From Pusillimonas sp. DMV24BSW_D (GTDB taxonomy: Bacteria > Pseudomonadota > Gammaproteobacteria > Burkholderiales > Burkholderiaceae_B): a stretch of 64,000 bases of DNA. The stretch lies in the NCBI RefSeq assembly GCF_011388195.1, contig NZ_CP049990.1:806001-870000 (forward strand), read 5' to 3'. Each line of letters starts with the position of its first letter. Positions within the stretch are counted from its first letter, which is position 1. This document shows positions 35,796 to 44,868 of this stretch, one piece after another. The position numbers and the translations under genes are program-made. The notes beneath the pieces are model-generated. The model did not search any database. It was given only the letters and a program-made list of their open reading frames with translations, and was not told the DNA's origin.

Positions 35796-37586
35796 ATGAC
35801 CACATTCTTCGGCCCCACTGAAACCACTTGTTCGCCGCTCGATAACGGCGGTTTTGTTTTGCGTAGCACCCAACCTTTGGCTGAGTACGCACCGCGCATT
35901 ACCGATTACCTGCTTGCGTGGGTCCAGAAAGCGCCTGAGCAAGCCTTTTTATCGCAACGCGATGAAGCGCAGGCTTGGCAGCATCTTACATACGAACAGG
36001 CGTTGATGCAGGCGCGGTCGGTCGGGCAGTTTTTGCTCGACAAAGGGTGCGATGCTCACAACCCATTGTTGATTTTGGCTGAAAACTCATTGGCGACGGC
36101 TTCGCTTTTGTTGGGTGCGCTTTACGTGGGGGTGCCGGTTGCACCTGTTTCGCCGGCTTATGTTTCGCAAAAAGGGGCGCACGACAAACTGAAAGTGTGC
36201 GTCGACACGTTGAAACCTCGCGTGGCTTACGTGGGGCAAACAGATTGGGTTGGGCAGTTAGTGCAAGTGTGTGATTTGCCTTTGCAGGTGATTACACCGG
36301 AAGCCGTGCCCGGCCATACCGCTTTAGATGTGGTTTTAAGTACAGGGCCCACCCACGCGGTCGTGCAGGCAAATGCCAAAGTCGGCCCTGATACTGTTGC
36401 CAAATATCTGTTTACCTCGGGTTCAACGGGGGCGCCCAAGGGGGTGAACAATACACATCGCATGTTGTGTGCCAATCAGCAGCAGTTGCGTCAAATTTTC
36501 CCCTTTGTGCTTGAGCGGCCGCCTATTTTGGTGGATTGGCTGCCCTGGCATCATACGTTTGGTGGTAATGAGGTGTTTTTTTTGGCGATGTGCAATGGTG
36601 GAACCCTGCATATTGATCAGGGCAAGCCGGTGGGGTCATTGTTCGAGCAAACCATTACCAATTTGCGCGAAATTTCACCCACCATCCACTTCAACGTGCC
36701 GTTGGCGTTTCATCAACTGGTAGTGCGTATGCGCGACGATTCCGTATTACGTGAAAGCTTCTTTCGTCGGCTTGACCTTATGTTTTATGCCGGCGCCGGC
36801 ATGCCTCAACAAACGTGGTCCGACCTTGAAGCATTGGCTGAATTGGTGCGGGGGCACCGGGTGCCTATGGTAACGGCGTGGGGCGCGACAGAAACCGCGC
36901 CTTTGGCAACCGGTGTGTTTTTTGAGTCGCATCGAGCCGACAATGTGGGTATTCCGGTACCGGGTTGTGAAATCAAGTTCGCGCCTGTCGATGGGCGTTT
37001 TGAGCTTCGGGTGCGTGGGCCGAATGTGATGCCCGGTTATCTGGGGCGGTCCGATTTAACCGCACGGGTTTTCGATGAAGAGGGCTATTTTTGCAGTGGT
37101 GATGCGGCCAGCCTTGCCGATGAAAGCGAACCGTCGAAAGGCATCATTTTTGAAGGGCGTATCAGTGAGGATTTCAAGTTGCATTCAGGTACCTGGGTGT
37201 CGGTGGGGCGCTTGCGTGGTTTGCTGATGGGTGAATTATTGCCTTTGGTGTCCGATGTGGTAATTGCCGGGCAGGGGCGGGATCGCCTTGGTTTGCTGGT
37301 ATTTCTGGATACGGGGGTTGCCCGGCGCCATGTGGGGCAGAATGATTTGAACTATGCTGCGCTGGCGCATCATCCCGCTATTCACGAATATGTTTGCGCC
37401 GCCATTGCGCGTCATAACGCCATGCATCCGGGCAGCGCCACTCGAATTGACTGCTACGCCATTCCAACCGATCCCCCATCTGCTGTTGCGCGTGAAATAA
37501 CCGACAAAGGATCGTTGAACCAGGCGAATGTACTGTCGCATCGCACTAAAGTGGTGCAGGAAATGTTCGGGGATGAGGCAGATTGA
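35796..37586 (+). CDS. Feruloyl-CoA synthase-like AMP-forming ligase
   Basis: A 596-aa ANL-superfamily ligase. Motifs: [19 protein letters not shown] (P-loop), [31 protein letters not shown] (A5) and [14 protein letters not shown] (A7). The unusually long core and [11 protein letters not shown] are typical of the Fcs (feruloyl-CoA synthase) family; the substrate may be another aromatic acid. I chose the ATG at 35796, since reading further upstream would run into the CoxG-like gene. No enoyl-CoA hydratase/aldolase or vanillin dehydrogenase is adjacent, so a classic ferulate pathway is not shown. Confidence 0.8.
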   Translation: MTTFFGPTETTCSPLDNGGFVLRSTQPLAEYAPRITDYLLAWVQKAPEQAFLSQRDEAQAWQHLTYEQALMQARSVGQFLLDKGCDAHNPLLILAENSLATASLLLGALYVGVPVAPVSPAYVSQKGAHDKLKVCVDTLKPRVAYVGQTDWVGQLVQVCDLPLQVITPEAVPGHTALDVVLSTGPTHAVVQANAKVGPDTVAKYLFTSGSTGAPKGVNNTHRMLCANQQQLRQIFPFVLERPPILVDWLPWHHTFGGNEVFFLAMCNGGTLHIDQGKPVGSLFEQTITNLREISPTIHFNVPLAFHQLVVRMRDDSVLRESFFRRLDLMFYAGAGMPQQTWSDLEALAELVRGHRVPMVTAWGATETAPLATGVFFESHRADNVGIPVPGCEIKFAPVDGRFELRVRGPNVMPGYLGRSDLTARVFDEEGYFCSGDAASLADESEPSKGIIFEGRISEDFKLHSGTWVSVGRLRGLLMGELLPLVSDVVIAGQGRDRLGLLVFLDTGVARRHVGQNDLNYAALAHHPAIHEYVCAAIARHNAMHPGSATRIDCYAIPTDPPSAVAREITDKGSLNQANVLSHRTKVVQEMFGDEAD

Positions 37587-37641
37587 GCCGGACGCGCCGG
37601 CAGCGCCCCGTTAGCCTGAATAGGGTTTGAGCGCCTCTTTC

Positions 37642-37657
37642 TGGCACGTTATTTGCT
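37642..37657 (+). promoter_or_regulatory. Sigma-54 (-24/-12) promoter element
   Basis: TGGCACG, four bases, TTGCT: an exact match to the consensus YTGGCACG-N4-TTGCW, with GG-N10-GC spacing. The transcript should start close to 37668. That excludes the ATG at 37661 and leaves the ATG at 37712 with a leader of about 44 nt. A sigma-54 activator gene was not found in the window. Confidence 0.6.
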
Positions 37658-37711
37658 TGTATGAAAGGTATGAATACTTTCGTCCATCTTATTTCCAGCG
37701 GCGCAACCAGC

Positions 37712-38332
37712 ATGTTCTGGTTGCGGGCACGTAACCACAATACACTTGCGCTTACCGCGTCGCGAGCCATGCGGGCACTTCAGGACAGCGACGTGTGGTT
37801 GGTAGATGCGCGGGTTCATCAAAGTGTGGTCGAGCTGGCGCCGCCGTCCGCACGCGTGATTCGGTTGGAGCCGCAAGAGAATGAGTTGCGCGGGCAAACG
37901 GTTGCGTTGGGGCAGATGCGGCGCTATCGGCGGGCGGGTTATTCTGTGGCGCGGTTGCGTACCCCAGTCAACGCGGGTGATGACACCCTGGACCCGGCGG
38001 CATTGCGATTGCCTCTCATGCCTTCGCAGGTTGGGCGCGGCGTGACGCTTGTTGCGCCGCGTGTCGATGAGCCGAGCCTTGATTGGGTCAGGTTGTCGCA
38101 TAACGGCATGACCTTGGTTTGCTACATGGGCGGCTTTTGCATCACCCGTTTAAGCCAGGATTTAACGCGCATAGGCTGCTCGCCCTCTTTGCGGGTGACG
38201 GCGGTTTATTACAAAGCTTGCGCGCAGTACCGGTATGAGCACACAACATTAAGCGCATTGGTCAAAGCCGTGCAGTCGGGCGATTCGCTCAAGCCCGCAG
38301 TTGTTGTGCTTGATGGCATGATGCCTTTGTAA
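37712..38332 (+). CDS. Divergent tetrapyrrole-methylase (SUMT/CobA-like) protein with degenerate SAM motif
   Basis: About 206 aa. The C-terminal half follows uroporphyrinogen-III methyltransferase closely: a RGVTLVAPRVDEPSLDW stretch, NGMTLVCYMGG, then SPSLRVTAVYYKACAQY and LKPAVVVLDGM at the usual spacing. The N-terminal half also fits (MFWLRARNHNTLALTASRAM, LQDSDVWLVDARV), but the SAM-binding GAGPGD loop reads RARNHN. The protein is also shorter than SUMT by about 40 residues. It is likely to have lost methyltransferase activity or changed function. Homology and the sigma-54 element favour the start at 37712; ATGs at 37661 and 37670 are in frame. Confidence 0.6.
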   Translation: MFWLRARNHNTLALTASRAMRALQDSDVWLVDARVHQSVVELAPPSARVIRLEPQENELRGQTVALGQMRRYRRAGYSVARLRTPVNAGDDTLDPAALRLPLMPSQVGRGVTLVAPRVDEPSLDWVRLSHNGMTLVCYMGGFCITRLSQDLTRIGCSPSLRVTAVYYKACAQYRYEHTTLSALVKAVQSGDSLKPAVVVLDGMMPL

Positions 38333-38397
38333 ATGTTATTCAGGACACCAACGTTGACGGCCGTTAAAATGACCCCTTCCCAGAAAGGAGTCATTCC

Positions 38398-39618
38398 ATG
38401 CCCGGCCTGCTGGCGCCTCATTTGCGCCGTTTTCGTTCTGTTCTAGCCGTCTGTAGAACGGGAAGCACCGCTCAGGCGGCACTGATTTTGCCGTTGTCGC
38501 AATCGGCTATTGCGCGCGCAATTCGTGAGTTGGAAGACGATTTGGCTCGCCCTTTGTTTGAGCGTGCGGCAAGGGGTATGTTGCCAACCCCGGTGGGGCG
38601 TTTGTTGTCGTATCGTGCCGAACGCGCGATGGCGCAGCTTCAGTTGGCTGAGACTGAACTAAAAGGGCATGATCAAGGTAGCGTATCGCTGACGACAAGC
38701 CGGTTTGTTCATACTGTTGGATACCGGCATCTTCAAACGTTTATTATTTTTTGTGAAACCCGCAGTGAAACGATTGCGGCGCAGCGGCTGGGGGTGAGCC
38801 AGCCGGCCGTCAACCAAACATTGCGGCAACTTTCTCATTTGCTGGGGTGCGAACTTTTCCAGCGTTCTGCACGGGGTGTTCGGTTAACCGAAAACGGCGA
38901 GGCTTTATTGCGCCGCGTGAAGTTGGCTTTGGCGGAATTTCGTCATGCCGCTGAGGATCTGGCTGCGTTCGACGGCCGGATGCAGGGGCGGATTGTCATT
39001 GGTTCTTTGCCTTTATCAGCCGGCGTATTGGTGCCGCGTGCGGTTGATCGCATGTTGGTCCGGCGGCACGATCTGAAAGTGACCATTGTTGATGGCACGT
39101 ACGATGGCTTGATGTATCAGTTGCGTCATGCTGATATTGATGTCGTCGTGGGCGCTTTGCGTCCCGGCGCGCCGGGCAGTGATGTTGTGCAAACGCCGTT
39201 GTTTGAAGATACGCTGTCTGTCGTGGTGCGGCGTGGTCATCCGTTGGAAAAGCAGGCGTTGAAAACGCTGCGCGATGTAGTAGACCAGCCTTGGATAGCG
39301 CCGTTAAGCGGCACGCCTGCAAGAGAGGCGTTCGAGCGCGCATTTCGCGCAGCGGGGGTTGCCCCGCCTTCTGCCGAGCTGGAAGTAAATAGCGCCATTG
39401 TGTTGCAGGCATTGCTGCAAGACAGCAATCGGCTTGCGTTATTGTCGCGTCGCCAGATTTTTCACGGTATTTCTTCGGGTGTGTTCAGTATTCTGCCTAT
39501 AGCGGTAGAGGAAACATCGCGTCAGATTGGTTTGACGATGCGTGCCGACGCGGACCCCAGTGCAAGCATTCGACTGTTTATTCAAGAACTCCAGGTATTA
39601 GCGAAAGAGCTGAGTTAA
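38398..39618 (+). CDS. LysR-type regulator with two N-terminal helix-turn-helix domains
   Basis: A 406-aa protein, about 100 residues longer than usual LysR regulators. Residues 8-66 form one LysR DNA-binding domain (LRRFRSVLAVCRTGSTAQAA--PLSQSAIARAIRELEDDLARPLFERA), and residues 110-167 form a second (FIIFCETRSETIAAQRLGVSQPAVNQTLRQLSHLLGCELFQRSARG). The effector domain follows (IVIGSLPLSAGVLVPRAV). It precedes galB-galC-galD on the same strand with a 114-bp gap and is the obvious candidate regulator. AAAGGAG lies upstream of the ATG. Confidence 0.85.
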   Translation: MPGLLAPHLRRFRSVLAVCRTGSTAQAALILPLSQSAIARAIRELEDDLARPLFERAARGMLPTPVGRLLSYRAERAMAQLQLAETELKGHDQGSVSLTTSRFVHTVGYRHLQTFIIFCETRSETIAAQRLGVSQPAVNQTLRQLSHLLGCELFQRSARGVRLTENGEALLRRVKLALAEFRHAAEDLAAFDGRMQGRIVIGSLPLSAGVLVPRAVDRMLVRRHDLKVTIVDGTYDGLMYQLRHADIDVVVGALRPGAPGSDVVQTPLFEDTLSVVVRRGHPLEKQALKTLRDVVDQPWIAPLSGTPAREAFERAFRAAGVAPPSAELEVNSAIVLQALLQDSNRLALLSRRQIFHGISSGVFSILPIAVEETSRQIGLTMRADADPSASIRLFIQELQVLAKELS

Positions 39619-39732
39619 TTTTTATAAGTATAAGTAAAACGCATGGCCCCGCGCGCGATGTCACTGGTCACTCCGGTTCAGTTTTGGCACACTGGCCTCG
39701 TTGCATGATTCGTATCTTTGCGAGGGGTAATA

Positions 39733-40479
39733 ATGAGCAATTCAAATATAAATGATCAGCGTGCGGGCCTGGTGGTGAGTGCGCATTCCGCCGATTTTGT
39801 CTGGCGCTCAGCCGGCGCGATTGCGGTGCATGCCGCGCTGGGTTATCGCATGAAAGTGGTCTGCCTTTCGTTTGGTGAGCGCGGTGAGTCGGCCAAGCTG
39901 TGGCGTAAAGGCGATATGACGCTTGATAAGGTTAAAGCGGCGCGCAAGGAAGAGGCGCAACGCGCAGCCGATGTTTTGGGCGCTGAAATTGAGTTCTTTG
40001 ACGTCGGGGATTATCCCATGCGCATCTCCGACGACACATTAATGCGTCTGGTCGATGTTTATCGCGAATTGCAACCGGCATTTGTGTTAAGCCATTCGGT
40101 TAAAGATCCCTACAACTTCGATCACCCTTTGGCGATGCATGTTGCACAAGAGGCGCGCGTTATTGCGCAGGCCGAAGGGCATAACCCCGGCCAGAAAGTG
40201 GTAGGTGCGCCGCCGGTTTACGCGTTTGAGCCGCATCAAACCGAGCAGTGCGAATGGGTGCCGAATACGTTTCTGGATATCACCCATGTTTGGGATAAAA
40301 AGCGCCAGGCGATCGAATGTATGGCAGGCCAAGAACATTTATGGGCTTACTACACACGGGTTGCGCAACAGCGCGGCGTGCAGGCCAAGCGTAATATAGG
40401 CATTACCGCGGCCCGAAATATCGAGTATGCGGAAGGCTATATGCGTTTAACCCCTTCAGTTGTAGGAGAACTGGCATGA
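39733..40479 (+). CDS. galB: 4-oxalomesaconate hydratase, GalB type (PIG-L family)
   Basis: A 248-aa PIG-L-fold zinc enzyme. The N-terminal metal motif reads [18 protein letters not shown] (His18, Asp21), the form seen in GalB-like proteins instead of the AHPDDE of sugar deacetylases; [17 protein letters not shown] carries further ligands. GalB hydrates 4-oxalomesaconate to 4-carboxy-4-hydroxy-2-oxoadipate. This role is supported by the following aldolase and tautomerase genes. The ATG at 39733 is preceded by GAGGGG. The stop overlaps galC by 4 nt. Confidence 0.85.
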   Translation: MSNSNINDQRAGLVVSAHSADFVWRSAGAIAVHAALGYRMKVVCLSFGERGESAKLWRKGDMTLDKVKAARKEEAQRAADVLGAEIEFFDVGDYPMRISDDTLMRLVDVYRELQPAFVLSHSVKDPYNFDHPLAMHVAQEARVIAQAEGHNPGQKVVGAPPVYAFEPHQTEQCEWVPNTFLDITHVWDKKRQAIECMAGQEHLWAYYTRVAQQRGVQAKRNIGITAARNIEYAEGYMRLTPSVVGELA

Positions 40480-41171
40480 AGCGAGGCGTTGTCGTTCAAA
40501 AAGTAACCCGTGCCGACCCGGCCGATATTGCACTGCTGCAAAAGGCGGGTGCTGCAACCGTACATGAAGCGCAGAGTCGTTTGGGCCTGATGGCACCTTA
40601 TATGCGGCCCATTTGGCCGGGGGCCTGCATTGCCGGTTCGGCGATTACGGCTTTGGTACCGCCTGCCGATAACTGGATGCTTCACGTGGCGGTTGAGCAG
40701 TGTCAAAAAGGCGATGTTCTGGTCGTTGCAACCACGTCCGAATGCACCGACGGCTACTTCGGCGATCTTCTGGCCACCTCTTTAATGGCGCGTGGTGTGT
40801 TGGGCCTGGTGATTGACGGCGGGTGTCGCGATGTGCGCGCATTAACGGAAATGCAGTTTCCGGTATGGTCGCGTGCCATTTCGGCCCAGGGTACCGTTAA
40901 GGAAACGTTGGGCTCCGTTAATGTTCCGGTTACCTGCGCGCACCAACTGGTTAACCCAGGCGACGTTATTGTGGCCGACGATGACGGTGTGGCGGTGGTG
41001 CAAGTGGCCGACGTGCCTCAGGTTGCTCAGGCCGCTTTGGCCCGGATGGAAAAAGAAGAAAAGACGCGTCAGGTGTTGGCAACCGGGGAATTGGGCCTTG
41101 ATTATTACGGCATGCGTGAACGCCTCGAGGCCAAGGGCTTGCGTTACGTTAATTCTTTGAGTGATCTGTAA
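40476..41171 (+). CDS. galC: 4-carboxy-4-hydroxy-2-oxoadipate aldolase, GalC type (RraA-like fold)
   Basis: A 231-aa RraA-fold class II aldolase. The metal- and substrate-binding segment [27 protein letters not shown] and the downstream [14 protein letters not shown] are clear. In the gallate and protocatechuate 4,5-cleavage pathways this enzyme splits its substrate into pyruvate and oxaloacetate. The gene lies between galB and galD, so a role as regulator of RNase E is not supported. Confidence 0.88.
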   Translation: MKRGVVVQKVTRADPADIALLQKAGAATVHEAQSRLGLMAPYMRPIWPGACIAGSAITALVPPADNWMLHVAVEQCQKGDVLVVATTSECTDGYFGDLLATSLMARGVLGLVIDGGCRDVRALTEMQFPVWSRAISAQGTVKETLGSVNVPVTCAHQLVNPGDVIVADDDGVAVVQVADVPQVAQAALARMEKEEKTRQVLATGELGLDYYGMRERLEAKGLRYVNSLSDL

Positions 41172-41182
41172 TTCACGGGGCG

Positions 41183-42274
41183 ATGATGCAAACGCGTATT
41201 CCTTGTGTGCAAATGCGGGGCGGCACATCGAAAGGGGCTTATTTTCATGCGGCCGATTTACCCGATGACGCAACGGTTCGTGACGCGGTGTTATTGGCTG
41301 TCATGGGCTCGCCCGACCCGCGCCAAATCGACGGCATTGGCGGCGCAGACCCTTTAACCAGCAAGGTCGCCATTGTGTCGCCGTCAACGCGTGCCGACGC
41401 CGATGTCGATTATCTTTTTGCGCAGGTTGTCGTTAATGAGGCGCGGGTTGATTACGGGCAGAATTGCGGCAATATTCTGGCGGGTGTAGGCCCGTTCGCC
41501 ATTGAAACGGGCATGGTGACGGCACAGGAAGGCATGACGCCGGTTGCCATTCATATGGTCAATACGGGGCAAATAGCGGTTGCACATGTTGCTACACCAG
41601 GTGGGCAGGTTGTTTATGAAGGTGATCAACGAATAGACGGCGTGCCGGGTACAGCGGCGTCGATTCCAATTGCATTTCGTGACACCGCGGGCTCGAGTTG
41701 CGGTGCGCTTTTCCCCACTGGCAACATGAAAGACCTTATCGACGGTGTTTCGCTTACCTGCATTGATAACGGCATGCCCATGGTGCTGATGCGGGCTCAG
41801 GATTTTGGGTGTACGGGCAACGAGACACGGGAGGCGCTGGATGCCGACACGGCACTGAAGGCGCGCATCGAGGCGATCCGCCTGAAGGTCGGCCCGATGA
41901 TGAACCTGGGTGACGTGTCTGAACGGACAGTGCCGAAAATGTGTTTGGTGTCGCCGCCTGAACACGGCGGTGCCGTTAATACGCGCTGTTTCATTCCGCA
42001 TCGTTGCCATGCGTCAATTGGCGTGCTGGCGGCGGTAAGCGTGGCAACAGCCGTCGCGATGCCTGGTACGGTTTGCGAGGGGGTTGGGGTGGTACCCGAA
42101 GGCGATCATATTAAGCTTGAAATTGAGCACCCCACGGGGCATATGGGAGTGGAAATTGCATTGGAACGAACGGCTGACGGCGTGCGTGTGGCACAAGCTG
42201 CCTTAATTCGTACGGCACGCTGGCTTTTCGATGGCCACGTGTGCGTGCCGCGCGGTGTTTGGGCCGGCAGCTAA
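41183..42274 (+). CDS. galD: 4-oxalomesaconate tautomerase, GalD type (PrpF family)
   Basis: A 363-aa PrpF-family isomerase with duplicated diaminopimelate-epimerase-like domains. Characteristic segments are VQMRGGTSKGAYF at the N-terminus, YGQNCGNILAGVGPFAIE with the active-site Cys near residue 95, and NTRCFIPHRCHASIGVLAAVSVATA. GalD converts the keto and enol forms of 4-oxalomesaconate. Neighbouring galB and galC favour this over 2-methylaconitate isomerase (no prpC/prpD nearby). ATGs at 41183 and 41186 are both possible. Confidence 0.87.
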   Translation: MMQTRIPCVQMRGGTSKGAYFHAADLPDDATVRDAVLLAVMGSPDPRQIDGIGGADPLTSKVAIVSPSTRADADVDYLFAQVVVNEARVDYGQNCGNILAGVGPFAIETGMVTAQEGMTPVAIHMVNTGQIAVAHVATPGGQVVYEGDQRIDGVPGTAASIPIAFRDTAGSSCGALFPTGNMKDLIDGVSLTCIDNGMPMVLMRAQDFGCTGNETREALDADTALKARIEAIRLKVGPMMNLGDVSERTVPKMCLVSPPEHGGAVNTRCFIPHRCHASIGVLAAVSVATAVAMPGTVCEGVGVVPEGDHIKLEIEHPTGHMGVEIALERTADGVRVAQAALIRTARWLFDGHVCVPRGVWAGS

Positions 42275-42289
42275 GTCAAAGGATATTTA

Positions 42290-43012
42290 ATGTCGAAAGA
42301 AACATTAGTGCTGTTGCCCGGCTTGTTGTGTGACGACGCAGTATGGGTTCATCAACGCCATGCGATGGGCCAACGCGTTGATACGGTCGTACCGAACTAC
42401 GCCGAGCTGGGCTCCATTGAGGGCATGGCGAGAAAGGTGCTGGCTGAAGTGACCGCCCCTGTTTTTTCATTGGCCGGTCACTCAATGGGCGGACGGGTTG
42501 CGCTTGAGATTGTTCGTATGGCGCCCCAACGGGTGCGGCGTTTGGCGCTGCTCGACACAGGTTATGAGCCTATCGCGGCGGGGGAGGCCGGTGCGCAGGA
42601 GCGTGAAAAGCGCATGAAGTTGCTGGAGCATGCAAAAGCCCATGGCATGCGCGAAATGGGCAAGTTGTGGGCGCCCGGCATGGTGCATCCCGATCGTCTG
42701 GCGTCACCCTTGTTCAATGAAATTCTGGATATGATCGAACGCCGCACGCCGGAGCAGTTCGAAGCGCAAATTAATGCCTTGCTGGGTCGCCCCGATGCGG
42801 GGCCGGTGTTGCGCAAATTGCATTGCCCAACCGCACTTATTTGTGGCCGAGAAGATGCCTGGAGCCCCTATGCGCGGCACGAGGCGATGAGCCATATGGT
42901 GCCGACGCAGTGGGTAACGTTACACGCTGTTGAGCACTGTGGACACATGTCGACCATGGAGCAGCCCAAAGCGGTCAGTGCTCTGTTGGATATGTGGCTT
43001 TCGCGCGATTAA
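42290..43012 (+). CDS. Alpha/beta hydrolase of the gal operon
   Basis: A 240-aa hydrolase with LPGLLCDDAVW (oxyanion region), nucleophile elbow GHSMGG, acid in CGREDAWSPY and His in EHCGHMSTMEQP. It resembles the small family of carboxylesterase or amidase-like hydrolases found next to aromatic catabolic genes. It follows galD after 15 bp and precedes the SnoaL-like gene by 13 bp, so it belongs to the same operon. It could hydrolyse an amide, ester or lactone intermediate; the substrate is not known. Confidence 0.75.
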   Translation: MSKETLVLLPGLLCDDAVWVHQRHAMGQRVDTVVPNYAELGSIEGMARKVLAEVTAPVFSLAGHSMGGRVALEIVRMAPQRVRRLALLDTGYEPIAAGEAGAQEREKRMKLLEHAKAHGMREMGKLWAPGMVHPDRLASPLFNEILDMIERRTPEQFEAQINALLGRPDAGPVLRKLHCPTALICGREDAWSPYARHEAMSHMVPTQWVTLHAVEHCGHMSTMEQPKAVSALLDMWLSRD

Positions 43013-43025
43013 AAGGATGAAAGGA

Positions 43026-43469
43026 ATGGAGCATCATCATGACGCCGATACTTTGGCGATTCATACGATTTGCAAAGATCTGGCAGTGCGCACCGCTTGC
43101 CTGGTTGATCAGCAAAATTACGAAGCCCTGGTGCAATTGTTTACACCTGATGCCTCGTTGGTTAGGCCGGGGGGCGAGCCATTGGTGGGGCGCGCGCAAA
43201 TACTGGCTTCCTACCAAAGTAAGCCGAAGGAGCGCCTTACGCGTCACTTCGTTACCAATTCGGTGGTGTACGAAGCGGACCTTAATGCTGCGCGAATGAC
43301 CAGTTATGTGTTGCTATGGAGTGCCGCCGCCGATTCGCCGCTTGATGCTTTTGGTAGAAAAGCCGATGCGCGCCAGGTTGCCGGCCAGTTCGACGATTAC
43401 CTGGTGCGCACCGAAGAAGGTTGGCGTATCGCTCGGCGCAGCGCATCATTTCAAATGTATCGCGAGTAA
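43026..43469 (+). CDS. SnoaL-like / NTF2-fold small protein
   Basis: A 147-aa protein of the SnoaL_4 type (AVRTACLVDQQNYEALVQLFTPDASLVRPGGEPLVGRAQILASYQ). It has the same fold as the beta subunits of ring-hydroxylating oxygenases, but no alpha subunit is near. In catabolic operons such proteins act as isomerases, dehydratases or accessory proteins. AAAGGA precedes the ATG at 43026. It is the last plus-strand gene before a convergent MarR gene; the 32-bp gap holds no terminator-like hairpin. Confidence 0.7.
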   Translation: MEHHHDADTLAIHTICKDLAVRTACLVDQQNYEALVQLFTPDASLVRPGGEPLVGRAQILASYQSKPKERLTRHFVTNSVVYEADLNAARMTSYVLLWSAAADSPLDAFGRKADARQVAGQFDDYLVRTEEGWRIARRSASFQMYRE

Positions 43470-43501
43470 CTTCCAATCGTATTCCGGTGGCGCCGTCGCC
43501 T

Positions 43502-44011
43502 TCATTCGGGTGCATCCTTCTGGTAGTACGAGTTGTTTTCGCCCATCATTTTGCTTAACAAATAAAGCAGCGTTTTTTGTTCGTCGGGTGCAAGATTTCG
43601 CATTACATCGACTTGAATACGAGCCACATGAGGCTCTGCTTGTTTATAAAGCGCCTTGCCTTTTGGGGTCATGTAAATTTGAAGGCCCCGCTTCGATTTC
43701 GGGCTGCTGCGCCGTTCAAAATAACCTTGCGCCTCAAGGCGCCGCACCATGCCGCCAACGGTGGCTTCATCCCAGTTCAATCGGGCGGCCAGTTCGCGTT
43801 GCTCCAGCCCTTCCTGAATGCTGACCGCCAGAAAAGCCGCAAGTTGGCTGGCCGTCAGGCCCATTTTCCCCATTTCAGCGTCGAATGTGGCATTAATGAA
43901 TTGGCCGCCCCGACGCAGCAAATACCCTGGCATATCGTACAGTTTGATAAACGGGTTTTGCGTCGGAGATGCGTGTTCGGCCGCATTGTGTGAAGTGTCT
44001 TTTTGTTTCAT
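43502..44011 (-). CDS. MarR-family regulator divergent from the flavin monooxygenase operon
   Basis: A 169-aa MarR-type winged-helix protein. The recognition region is QRELAARLNWDEATVGGMVRRLEAQGYFERR, followed by a basic wing (SSPKSKRGLQIYMTPKG). It is transcribed away from the FMN reductase gene, and the 244-bp gap contains two palindromes downstream of a promoter-like sequence. This arrangement fits a repressor released by an aromatic or heterocyclic acid. The N-terminal 20 residues are hydrophilic and probably disordered. Confidence 0.85.
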   Translation of the reverse strand: MKQKDTSHNAAEHASPTQNPFIKLYDMPGYLLRRGGQFINATFDAEMGKMGLTASQLAAFLAVSIQEGLEQRELAARLNWDEATVGGMVRRLEAQGYFERRSSPKSKRGLQIYMTPKGKALYKQAEPHVARIQVDVMRNLAPDEQKTLLYLLSKMMGENNSYYQKDAPE

Positions 44012-44044
44012 TTCTAAATCGTATCAGGACTTACCCTAGGCTTA

Positions 44045-44114
44045 TTGACAGGTAATTTTCAGGTCTTTACCATTTAAAAAAAGCATGCTTAGTTTTAGCA
44101 TGACTATACGTCAT
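44045..44114 (+). promoter_or_regulatory. Candidate promoter and MarR operators for the flavin monooxygenase operon
   Basis: TTGACA at 44045-44050 is followed 17 bp later by TACCAT, a plausible sigma-70 promoter pointing to the plus strand. Just downstream are the palindromes AAGCATGCTT (44081-44090) and ATGAC-TATAC-GTCAT (44100-44114). Repressor binding there would block transcription. A weak copy (TTAGCATGAC) joins the two. Confidence 0.45.
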
Positions 44115-44255
44115 AAATTTAAGAAAAACCAGAAAACCCTATAGTAGTTTGGAGACAACCGTCTGGGTAGTGGTACTCGTAACGTCATTTTTAAAGCTCA
44201 TTGGTCAGGCTGGCTTATTGGCGTGGCAAAAAGTTTGGTTTGTGAAGGATTAGGT

Positions 44256-44852
44256 ATGAACACAGATTCCCCTTTGATTGTAGGGATTGGCGGCACGATG
44301 CGTGTCGGCTCAACGTCGGAAAAGGCCATGGCGGCTGCTCTGCGGATGGCCGAGAGTCAGGGTGCGCGCACCCTGATGCTGTCGGGTCCCGCTCTGGATA
44401 TGGAAACCTTTGATCCGGCAGTGGCATCGCGATCGGAAAATGCCCAGCGTTTGGTCGAGGCCTTGCGTGCGGCCGACGGCATTATTTTGTCGTCGCCCAG
44501 CTACCACGGGTCGATTTCCGGCCATTTGAAAAACGCGCTTGATTACACCGAAGACATGCGCGCCGATGAGCGTCCGTACTTCGACAATCGCGCGGTGGGC
44601 TGCATTGTGTGCGCCGATGGCGCGCAAGCCATGGGTTCAACCCTGTCAACGCTGCGGTCGATCGTGCATGCGCTGCGTGGCTGGCCCACACCTTACGCCG
44701 CCGTGATTAATTCCAGCCTGAAGCCGTTTGAGGCCGATGGCAGTATCAAGAATCCCGACGTGGCCGCCCAGCTGAATATCATGGCCGGCCAGGTTGTTGA
44801 GTTTGCCCGCCGCGCGCGCCTTGCCGCCAGCGTCGAGGCGTCCGTTAATTAG
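44256..44852 (+). CDS. NAD(P)H-dependent FMN reductase
   Basis: A 198-aa flavodoxin-fold reductase of the NADPH_dep_FMN_red family. It shows GIGGTMRVGSTSEKAM (phosphate loop) and ILSSPSYHGSISGHLKNALDYTEDM, the typical flavin-contact motif. It should supply reduced FMN to the luciferase-like monooxygenase encoded two genes downstream. The ATG at 44256 has GAAGGA nine bases upstream, so the longer reading from 44223 is not used. First gene of the operon. Confidence 0.85.
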   Translation: MNTDSPLIVGIGGTMRVGSTSEKAMAAALRMAESQGARTLMLSGPALDMETFDPAVASRSENAQRLVEALRAADGIILSSPSYHGSISGHLKNALDYTEDMRADERPYFDNRAVGCIVCADGAQAMGSTLSTLRSIVHALRGWPTPYAAVINSSLKPFEADGSIKNPDVAAQLNIMAGQVVEFARRARLAASVEASVN

Positions 44853-44868
44853 AACAGGAGTCAGCAAT

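Noticed and set aside
39733-40479. PIG-L type N-acetylglucosamine deacetylase
   Set aside because: The AHPDDE motif is AHSADF, as in GalB, and neighbours are galC and galD.
40476-41171. RraA, regulator of ribonuclease E
   Set aside because: Same fold, but the gene lies between galB and galD with overlapping reading frames, and the metal/substrate motif is that of the aldolase.
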